Shown here piece after piece: positions 57,942 through 64,000 of a stretch of DNA of 64,000 nt; the first letter of the stretch is position 1; each line of letters begins with the position of its first letter. The stretch covers positions 1 to 64,000 of the forward strand of contig CANQOL010000016.1 of NCBI GenBank assembly GCA_947625475.1. Reading direction: 5' to 3'. Under the pieces are notes generated by a model. It worked only from the letters and a program-made list of their open reading frames with translations. It did not search any database and was not told the origin of the DNA. The DNA comes from an uncultured Acetatifactor sp. Its GTDB lineage: Bacteria; Bacillota; Clostridia; Lachnospirales; Lachnospiraceae. Made by a program: the position numbers and the translations under genes.

Positions 57942-60530
57942 TTACTCTGCCAATCGCAGCCGCTCCACGATGGTGATACCTGCCATTTTTCGGCAACACA
58001 GCCATGGGACAAGGGCCGAGACAGCCAGCAGCGGCGGTATGACCAGCAGGATGGGTGTCAAAGTGAAACGAATGGTAAACGCGAACATATCGGCGGTGAC
58101 AGCCCGCAGGAGCGTGACATTCACCACCGCTCCCAGTACCAGAGCCAGGGAAACGCCCAGAAGTGCGCAGCCCAATCCCTCAAGGATCATCATCTTTTTC
58201 ACCTGCCTGCCCGTCATGCCCACGGCCTGAAGCATGGCCAGCTCCTGCCGTCTGGTCAGGACCGATGTGGTCATGGAATTGATGAAGTTCAAAATGCCGA
58301 TGAGGGCCAGCAGGCCGCACAGGGCTCCGCCCACCAGAGTGAACATACGGATGAGGCTCCGATATTCCTCTTCCAGGGTGATCCGGGAACGGTAGTCCAT
58401 GGTCGGATCCACACGTTCGGTATAGTTTTGGACAAATGCCTCCGCCTGGGCCATGTGCCCGTCATCCACGTCAAAAACAGTCATCATAGGCAGCCGGGCA
58501 TTCTCGTTTGCGTATTGCAGATACTCCGTCTCCGGCAGAATGATGCGCGTACCGCTGCCCGTGTAGGTGCCGCTGTCGAAGGCGCCGGGAAACTCCACCA
58601 CCGCCAGCACCCGGTATGTTTTGACGGTGCGGGCAGCTGAATCGTCCCAGTAGTCATACGCAGCGCCGTCCACAAGCTCCGTCAGATCGACGCTCATGGC
58701 CTCGCCGGGGTGATAGAGGCAGTATTTCCCGCCCCACAGCACGGCGGGGGTGATGAACACACCCTCTCCGGCCCGCCATCGGTCCCAGTCAAGCTCCCCC
58801 TCCAGGACCGTGAGCTTCCGGACGGCGTAATCGTCCAGACCATAGACGGCGTAGATCATACTGCCGCGGGTGTCCATTGTCCCGTCCATCTGGCCCGCGG
58901 CGTTCTGATACATGTGTGACTGGGCCACTTCCTCATACTGCCCCGCGTCCCGGATGATGGCGGCCAGCTCGCCGGTGATGGGCTGATCGGCAAAGCAGCA
59001 GTACACGCTGCCCATGCCCTCCAACCCCTCCAGATTGGCAATGCTCTCCCGCAGGGTGCTGTCCACAGCGGAAAGCCGGGCGTTACGGGACATGCCATTG
59101 ATGACGCCGGCATCCCCCACGGCAAAATCGGTGGCCAGAGAGGCGGCGGTATACTTTTCAAAGTCAAATCCTCCGGCGAAGGCGGCCACGGTGTTGAGGA
59201 TGACGAGGCTCAAGGCCAGACTGAGGGCCACCACGGCCACCCGCTTTTTGCTCCGGCCCAGGTTCTGCCCCGCCATGCGTGCGGGGGTGACGGCTCCGGA
59301 GCGGCGGGGCTTTTTTCGGGAGACGACGGCAGCGTTATAGCGCAGCGCCTCCATGGGAGAGACTTTTCCGGCGATGCGCGCGGGCTTGCGGCAGCTTACA
59401 GACACCGTCAGCAGGGCGAACGCCGCCCCGGCCAGGAAGATGAGGGGGCTGGCGCTGTGGACAGAGATACTGCTTCCCAGAGTGGTGCCCGACAAAATGG
59501 CCGGGGACAGCCCAGCGCCCAAAAGCCACCCCAGAGCCAGGCCCAGGGGGATGCCGACGGCGGACAGCCGCAGAGCCTTTTTATACACCAGCCGCCGAAG
59601 CTGCTTCGACGTGGCTCCAACGGTTTTCAATAGCCCATAAAAATGGATGTCCTGGACGATGGAAATATAAAAAATGTTGTAAATGAGCAGATACCCCGCC
59701 GCCAGCACCAGCAGTACCAGTCCCATCACCGGCAGGAGGTCGGAGGCCGTGACGCCGGACATGGAGTAGGCATAGTTATAGTGGAAGATGTCCCCCAGGC
59801 CATGTTCGTAAAAAATCTGAAATCCCCGCTCCTCCAGCTGCCAGGAGTGGGGCAGCATAAATGCGGCGTTCAGGTAGCCGGTGTATTGGGCGTCATCCAC
59901 GCCGACGGAACTGCCGTGACGCGCCGGAGCAATCTTGTCCGAATAGGTCCGACTGAGCCACGCCATCTGAGCGCCCGCCGCCGTATCGCCGTCCCATACG
60001 CCGCAGAGGATGAAGCTCTCGGTGACGGTTTCGGTATCTGTCTGAATGGTGAGAGGCACCACCGTGCCCAATTCGTCCGACACGCCAAGAGCTGCCAGCA
60101 CAAGGCGGCTGGCGGCGATCTCGTCCTCCGCCTCCGGCATCCGGCCCTCCGTGGGCATACAGAAGCACGTCTCGGCGTAAAACGCATCTGCCCAGCGAAC
60201 CTCAGTTCCGAGCTTGGCGAAAGCATCTCCCGCCGCGCTGCCGATATAGATGGAGTACCCCTTGCCCGCCCAGCGGTCATCGGCGGCCAGCGTCTCATAT
60301 TCCTCGACAGTGGCGTGCTTCAGTCCCACGTGGGCGCAAGTGCCTATGGCACGCATGGTACTCTGCTCATAGGCGGCGTTCAGGTCCATGACCACGGTGA
60401 AAAGACCGGTGAACAGCAGCGCAGACAGCAGGATTGCCAAAATCGCCACGGTATTTTTCCGGGATTTCAGGCTTCGTTTTGCCAGCTTTTTTTCAATGGC
60501 ACCGGTATCATTCTCAAAGGGGAATGTCAT
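57942..60530 (-). CDS. FtsX-family ABC transporter permease
   Basis: An 862-aa permease. The first helix near residues 30-55 (TVAILAILLSALLFTGLFTVV) is followed by a large extracytoplasmic domain, then FYISIVQDIHFYGLLKTVGATSKQLRRLV, quoted here in part, an FtsX coupling region. A second half repeats the plan, ending ILNFINSMTTSVLTRRQELAML and MAGITIVERLRLAE. This double-FtsX layout is that of MacB-like efflux or lantibiotic/antimicrobial-peptide systems. It is 15 nt downstream of its ATPase gene and in one operon with a two-component system. Confidence 0.92.
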   Translation of the reverse strand: MTFPFENDTGAIEKKLAKRSLKSRKNTVAILAILLSALLFTGLFTVVMDLNAAYEQSTMRAIGTCAHVGLKHATVEEYETLAADDRWAGKGYSIYIGSAAGDAFAKLGTEVRWADAFYAETCFCMPTEGRMPEAEDEIAASRLVLAALGVSDELGTVVPLTIQTDTETVTESFILCGVWDGDTAAGAQMAWLSRTYSDKIAPARHGSSVGVDDAQYTGYLNAAFMLPHSWQLEERGFQIFYEHGLGDIFHYNYAYSMSGVTASDLLPVMGLVLLVLAAGYLLIYNIFYISIVQDIHFYGLLKTVGATSKQLRRLVYKKALRLSAVGIPLGLALGWLLGAGLSPAILSGTTLGSSISVHSASPLIFLAGAAFALLTVSVSCRKPARIAGKVSPMEALRYNAAVVSRKKPRRSGAVTPARMAGQNLGRSKKRVAVVALSLALSLVILNTVAAFAGGFDFEKYTAASLATDFAVGDAGVINGMSRNARLSAVDSTLRESIANLEGLEGMGSVYCCFADQPITGELAAIIRDAGQYEEVAQSHMYQNAAGQMDGTMDTRGSMIYAVYGLDDYAVRKLTVLEGELDWDRWRAGEGVFITPAVLWGGKYCLYHPGEAMSVDLTELVDGAAYDYWDDSAARTVKTYRVLAVVEFPGAFDSGTYTGSGTRIILPETEYLQYANENARLPMMTVFDVDDGHMAQAEAFVQNYTERVDPTMDYRSRITLEEEYRSLIRMFTLVGGALCGLLALIGILNFINSMTTSVLTRRQELAMLQAVGMTGRQVKKMMILEGLGCALLGVSLALVLGAVVNVTLLRAVTADMFAFTIRFTLTPILLVIPPLLAVSALVPWLCCRKMAGITIVERLRLAE

Positions 60531-60545
60531 CGTCCGGCACCTCCC

Positions 60546-61211
60546 TTATTCCACAATCCTGCCGTCCTCAATCCGCACAATGCGGTCGGCAAGCTGGGCA
60601 ATTTCGTTGTTGTGGGTAATCATCACAATGGTCTGATTAAACTCCATACCGGTGCGCTTAAGCAGTCCAAGCACATCGGCACTGGTCTTACTGTCTAAGT
60701 TCCCGGTCGGTTCATCCGCCAGCACAATAGCCGGTTTGGTGATCAAGGCGCGGGCAATGGCGACACGCTGCTGCTGTCCGCCGGAGAGGTGATTCGGCAT
60801 ATCCCTAAGCTTGTCCTCCAAAGCCAGCATCCGCACGACCTCGTCCATGAATTTCTGATCTGCCGTATCGCCGTCCAGCTCCACGGGCAGGACGATATTT
60901 TCATAGACATTCAGAATCGGGACAAGGTTATAGTTTTGGAAGATAAAGCCGATGCTGCGGCGGCGAAAAATCGTCAGCTCTTCCTCGTTCTTTTTCGCCA
61001 GTTCCTGCCCGCGGACAAAGACGCTGCCGGAAGTGGGGGTGTCCAGCCCGCCTATCATGTTGAGCAGAGTGGTCTTGCCGCTGCCGGAAGTCCCTACCAC
61101 AGCCACAAACTCTCCCTGCTCCACACAGAAGTTGACACCGTCCAGGGCCCGGGTGATGTTCGGCCCGGCGCCGTAATATTTCTTTAAATCAACCGTTTGC
61201 AAAACACTCAT
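60546..61211 (-). CDS. ABC transporter ATP-binding protein (MacB/LolD type)
   Basis: A 221-aa ATPase. VAVVGTSGSGKTTLLNMIGG is Walker A with the extended Thr-Ser-Gly-Ser-Gly of this class, FIFQNYNLVPILNVYENI the Q-loop region, LSGGQQQRVAIARAL the signature, and VLADEPTGNLDSKTS Walker B. It forms a dimer driving the adjacent FtsX permease, a mechanotransmission-type exporter. Confidence 0.95.
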   Translation of the reverse strand: MSVLQTVDLKKYYGAGPNITRALDGVNFCVEQGEFVAVVGTSGSGKTTLLNMIGGLDTPTSGSVFVRGQELAKKNEEELTIFRRRSIGFIFQNYNLVPILNVYENIVLPVELDGDTADQKFMDEVVRMLALEDKLRDMPNHLSGGQQQRVAIARALITKPAIVLADEPTGNLDSKTSADVLGLLKRTGMEFNQTIVMITHNNEIAQLADRIVRIEDGRIVE

Positions 61212-61444
61212 ATCCTAATGCTCCTTTCGGGGCTGTCCGCCCGTTCATAAGGCGATTGTAACACTCAAATGTCACAGAAAAGTCCGCGCCGCAAAAAATC
61301 CCGTCCAAAATCAAGGGGAGTTGTTGCAAGACGCGGACATTTCCTGAAAATGCGACGGCCCCCCTCCAAAGAGTACACCGGTATTTGCTGCAGGGAAGCA
61401 TACGGCAAACCGGTGCTTATTTCTAAAAGGCGGCCGCCGCTGTA

Positions 61445-62476
61445 TTATTTGACAGGAAGAAAGACGGAAAAAACAGAACCCTTGCCGGGCTCCGAAGATA
61501 CCTTGATATAACCGCCCTGCCGGGTGATGATCTCCCGAGCCAGATACAGCCCAATTCCGACTCCCGGCTCGTCATGTACTTCTTCTTCCCGATAGAAACG
61601 CCGGAAAATGGACGCTTGACTGCTCTCTGAAATTCCCTTTCCGGTGTCGGCCACATCCAGCTTGACATACATTTCCCATTGTTCCGCCGTCACACGAATC
61701 TTGCCTCCGGCAGGGGTATATTTCACCGCGTTGTCCAGCAGATTGAAAATGGCCTCCGCCGTCCATTTGCCGTCATGGAGCAAATGTAAATCCTCCGGGC
61801 AGTCCACCGTCACGGCAATGTCCTTTTTCTCTGCCTTGTAAACAATACCGTTCATGGCCTGTGCCAATGTGTCAAACAGCGGCTTATCTTTCTTTTCCAG
61901 CCGGATCGCCCCGGTTTCCAGCCGGGAGGTTTTCACAAGAGCCTGAAAGATGAAATCCAGCTTATCGGTCTGGCTGCGGATCCCCTGTAAGAAGTCTGTC
62001 CGATCCTGATCTGTTACCGGTTTCGTCAGCAATGTGTCTGTCACCATTTTGAGATTGCTGACCGGCGTTTTTACCTGATGGGAAATGTCCGATACCAGCG
62101 CTTGAAGCTCCTGGCGTTCCGCATCCACCCTGCGCTGGTTCTCCCTCATGATGCCGTACAGGCGGGAAAGCCGGTGGCTGATGCGGGCAAAGAGCGTTTC
62201 CCTGCTGTCTTCCTGTTCCGGTGCCTCTCCGCCGTTTATCATGTTATCCAGTATCCGGCACAGGTCGTCGGCAAATACGGAAAGCCGTTTATTAAAAAGC
62301 AGTACCAGCAGAAACAGCCAGGCAAGGGCACAGGCCGTCAGCGCCGCACCGCCCCAAAGCATAAGCAGGCTGTCGGTCAGAGCGAACAGGGCAGCAGTGA
62401 TCATCAACATGGAAATCAGCGTCCCAGCTGCGATCAGCAGACAAAGATTTTTGACAGACATCTGTTCCGGCTTCAT
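61445..62476 (-). CDS. Sensor histidine kinase
   Basis: A 343-aa kinase from ATG 62476 with GGGAGG upstream, just past the end of the regulator gene. Two membrane helices at ~10-60 are separated by only a few residues, so it has almost no extracellular sensor and probably reads its signal within the membrane or through the ABC permease. A short HAMP-like region leads to DISHQVKTPVSNLKMV (H-box) and the ATPase domain with LLDNAVKYTP (N), DTGKGI (G1) and GVGIGLYLAREI (G2). It partners the OmpR-type regulator. Confidence 0.92.
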   Translation of the reverse strand: MKPEQMSVKNLCLLIAAGTLISMLMITAALFALTDSLLMLWGGAALTACALAWLFLLVLLFNKRLSVFADDLCRILDNMINGGEAPEQEDSRETLFARISHRLSRLYGIMRENQRRVDAERQELQALVSDISHQVKTPVSNLKMVTDTLLTKPVTDQDRTDFLQGIRSQTDKLDFIFQALVKTSRLETGAIRLEKKDKPLFDTLAQAMNGIVYKAEKKDIAVTVDCPEDLHLLHDGKWTAEAIFNLLDNAVKYTPAGGKIRVTAEQWEMYVKLDVADTGKGISESSQASIFRRFYREEEVHDEPGVGIGLYLAREIITRQGGYIKVSSEPGKGSVFSVFLPVK

Positions 62477-63162
62477 TTTTTCTCGCCTCCCGTCCATTGA
62501 TAGCCCATTCCGTATATTGTTTTGATATAGGTATCTCCGTCCGCCTCAATCTTGGCACGTATGCGGCTGACGGTGGTCGTCAGTGTGTGTTCCTCGATGA
62601 AATTTTCGTCAATGTCCCACAGCTTTTCCAGAAGCAGATTGCGGGTGAGTACCTGTTTTTGATTTTTACAAAACAGGTTCAGCATACGAAACTCCATAGG
62701 GGAAAGTGTCAGAGGACGGCCATTTAAGCTGGCCGTCTGTTCCGAAAAGTCCAAAAACAGTTTGCCGTCATCATAAAGATCTCTCGGCGCCTTGTGGTGT
62801 TCCAGCATAGAGAACATTGCCCTGATTTTCCGCTGCAGGGCTTCGATAGAAAACGGCTTTGTGATGTAATCCACTGCCCCGGCTTCATAGCCCCGTATCT
62901 GGTCGCTTTCCTGATCGTTGGCGGTCAGAAAGATTACCAGCGTATCGGGATGATCAGGCTTAATGAGCTTGCACAGCTCATAACCGCTGCCATCCGGCAG
63001 GTTGATATCCAGCAGGACTAAGTCATATTCACAGGCAGTCAGTTTAGCGGCGGCAGTCCGGGCATTGAGGGCCCCCGTTGCTTCGTATCCGTCAGAAGCC
63101 AGATTATAGGCCAGCGTTTTATTCAAAAGGGTATCATCCTCAACAATTAAAATGCGTTTCAT
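62473..63162 (-). CDS. OmpR-type response regulator
   Basis: A 229-aa regulator. RILIVEDDTLLNKTLAYNLA supplies the acidic pocket, YDLVLLDINLPDGSGYELC the phosphorylated Asp, and IFLTANDQES, then AVDYITKPFSIEAL the Thr and Lys switch residues. The C-terminal winged helix contains LTLSPMEFRMLNLFCKNQKQ and TTTVSRIRAKIEADGDTYI. It heads the operon regulator-kinase-ATPase-permease and likely activates it. An extended -10 TGTTATACT lies just upstream on the minus strand. Confidence 0.95.
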   Translation of the reverse strand: MKRILIVEDDTLLNKTLAYNLASDGYEATGALNARTAAAKLTACEYDLVLLDINLPDGSGYELCKLIKPDHPDTLVIFLTANDQESDQIRGYEAGAVDYITKPFSIEALQRKIRAMFSMLEHHKAPRDLYDDGKLFLDFSEQTASLNGRPLTLSPMEFRMLNLFCKNQKQVLTRNLLLEKLWDIDENFIEEHTLTTTVSRIRAKIEADGDTYIKTIYGMGYQWTGGEKK

Positions 63163-63233
63163 CTTGCATCCCCCTTCAAGCTATGAGAATAGTATAACAA
63201 GCAAATGTCCGTAAAAAGTTACCGTTCAACATA

Positions 63234-63262
63234 TTGCATATTTTAAAAATGCAAAGTATAAT
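63234..63262 (+). promoter_or_regulatory. Promoter with inverted-repeat operator for the Panacea antitoxin-toxin pair
   Basis: TTGCAT (63234-63239), 17 nt, TATAAT (63257-63262). TTGCAT-N9-ATGCAA (63234-63254) makes a dyad covering the -35 box and spacer, suitable for autorepression by the antitoxin or complex. Confidence 0.75.
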
Positions 63263-63309
63263 AATATTGCAAGAAATTCAATTTGTTTGAAAGAAAGGAG
63301 CTGCTTAAT

Positions 63310-63852
63310 ATGGACGCAAAGACAGTTGCAAACTATATGATCTATATCATGAGTGACGCTTTCGACGATCTTACGAATATGAAAATAAATAAGCTGCTCT
63401 ATTATGCCCAAGGGCATTATCTGAACAAATTCGGGAAACCACTTTTTGATGATAAAATCGAAGCATGGGATCACGGCCCTGTCGTTCCGGCAGTGTATCA
63501 TGCTTACAAGGGATATGGAGACAACCCGATTAAAAATTATGATCAGAGTTCAATTTCCCAAATAACTCCGGTAATAGAAGACCTTTTGTTCAACGTTGCC
63601 CGGAAATACGGAAAATATACAGCCAGCGCACTGCGAAACAAGACGCATGCTATCGGCACACCTTGGGATCAGGTGTACCGCCCAAACCAAACTAATATCG
63701 AAATTCCTCTTGAAGTAATACGGGATTATTTCGCCGCTCACGATGATCTTTGCCAGGAGACAAAACAATTCAAAGATGCTGACTTCATAGGATACCGCGA
63801 TGCGGACGGAGTACTTGTGTTGCCAAAGGAATGGGACAATGAAGAAATATGA
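63310..63852 (+). CDS. Panacea-domain (DUF4065) antitoxin
   Basis: A 180-aa protein from ATG 63310 (AAAGGAG upstream). KTVANYMIYIMSDAFDDLTN, MKINKLLYYAQGHYLNKFGKP and IEAWDHGPVVPAVYHAYKGYG are the hallmark of the Panacea/SocA fold (K-L-Y-Y-x-Q, E-A-W-x-x-G-P-V). Panacea proteins neutralise many unrelated toxins. Position, a 14-nt overlap with the following toxin-like gene and an operator-containing promoter support an antitoxin role. Confidence 0.9.
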   Translation: MDAKTVANYMIYIMSDAFDDLTNMKINKLLYYAQGHYLNKFGKPLFDDKIEAWDHGPVVPAVYHAYKGYGDNPIKNYDQSSISQITPVIEDLLFNVARKYGKYTASALRNKTHAIGTPWDQVYRPNQTNIEIPLEVIRDYFAAHDDLCQETKQFKDADFIGYRDADGVLVLPKEWDNEEI

Positions 63853-64000
63853 AATTTGGATGGCAAAAGTGAAGTTCGAGGATACCCAAGGAATGAAAGA
63901 ACGCCCTGTCATGATATGGAATGACCAGTATTATCTTATAGCCTATAAAATGACCAGTACGGACAGAGGGGATAATCAAGATGAATACCAAGTCAAATAC
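63839..64000 (+). CDS. PemK/MazF-like toxin (partial, runs off right edge)
   Basis: From ATG 63839 the frame reads MKKYEIWMAKVKFEDTQGMK, then ERPVMIWNDQYYLIAYKMTS and stays open to 64000. The W-x-A-x-V-x-F-E-D start, E-R-P-V-x-I-x and K-M-T-S strands follow the SH3-like fold of PemK/MazF endoribonucleases. Overlap with the antitoxin gene is 14 nt. The C-terminus and full active site are beyond the window, so activity cannot be judged. Confidence 0.72.
   Translation, partial: MKKYEIWMAKVKFEDTQGMKERPVMIWNDQYYLIAYKMTSTDRGDNQDEYQVKY

Overview
The window looks like a chromosomal segment of an anaerobic Clostridia member, most likely Lachnospiraceae. The main evidence is a Firmicutes-type rpsF-ssb-rpsR / gdpP-rplI-dnaB neighbourhood, a GlgC/GlgD pair, a T-box leader in front of thrS, a BlaI/BlaR1 pair, oxygen-sensitive glycyl-radical fermentation enzymes, and strong AGGAGG ribosome sites with TTGACA-17-TATAAT promoters. 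Most of the window is GC-rich. The first ~3.5 kb is strikingly AT-rich. No rRNA, CRISPR array or complete insertion sequence was seen. One tRNA (Cys) was found.

Layout. 1-14.7 kb is a leftward surface-polysaccharide locus in two transcription units. The upstream unit (promoter near 14.7 kb, terminator near 9.07 kb) carries two glycosyltransferases and two related proteins of a poorly understood capsule-associated family, one fused to a HAD phosphatase-like domain. The second unit (promoter near 8.97 kb) carries an apparent pathway to an activated, modified sugar or sugar acid: YhcH-like protein, cytidylyltransferase, SIS isomerase, D-hydroxyacid dehydrogenase, IMPase-like phosphatase, methyltransferase and Gfo/Idh oxidoreductase. 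It then runs into two AT-rich transferase genes that look acquired. 14.8-18.8 kb is a rightward pyruvate formate-lyase (PFL) locus in which the enzyme is split: a core lacking the glycyl-radical domain, a 67-aa protein resembling only the start of that domain plus a Cys motif, and a separate 80-aa glycyl-radical domain, followed by the activating enzyme and an 8Fe ferredoxin. 18.8-25.1 kb holds replication and ribosomal housekeeping genes. 25.2-31.8 kb holds membrane proteins including two large polytopic GT-C-like proteins. 31.9-40 kb holds glgC-glgD, a sirtuin, cardiolipin synthase, an MmcQ/YjbR fusion, tRNA-Cys and a TGS-less thrS behind a T-box.

40-64 kb is more accessory: an NrnA-like phosphoesterase, BlaI/BlaR1 with a clear double operator, an AAA/PD-(D/E)XK protein with an HTH and a phased 21-bp repeat array upstream, MerR/GyrI-like/YjbR/WYL genes, an Rsm22-like methyltransferase, an ABC_sub_bind-type importer with a DeoR regulator, a TetR-controlled fusion of iron alcohol dehydrogenase and ALDH, an FtsX/ATPase/two-component module, and a Panacea antitoxin with a PemK/MazF-like toxin running off the right edge. 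A 168-bp chimeric scar at 53.86-54.03 kb contains three pieces of the two-component/permease module joined in frame, showing that a second copy once stood left of the dehydrogenase gene.

The strongest candidates for something little described are the split PFL with its Cys-bearing partial-domain protein, the ADH-ALDH fusion in the reverse order to AdhE, and the sugar-acid-like gene set. All assignments are from reading the sequence and from family knowledge; no database search was run.
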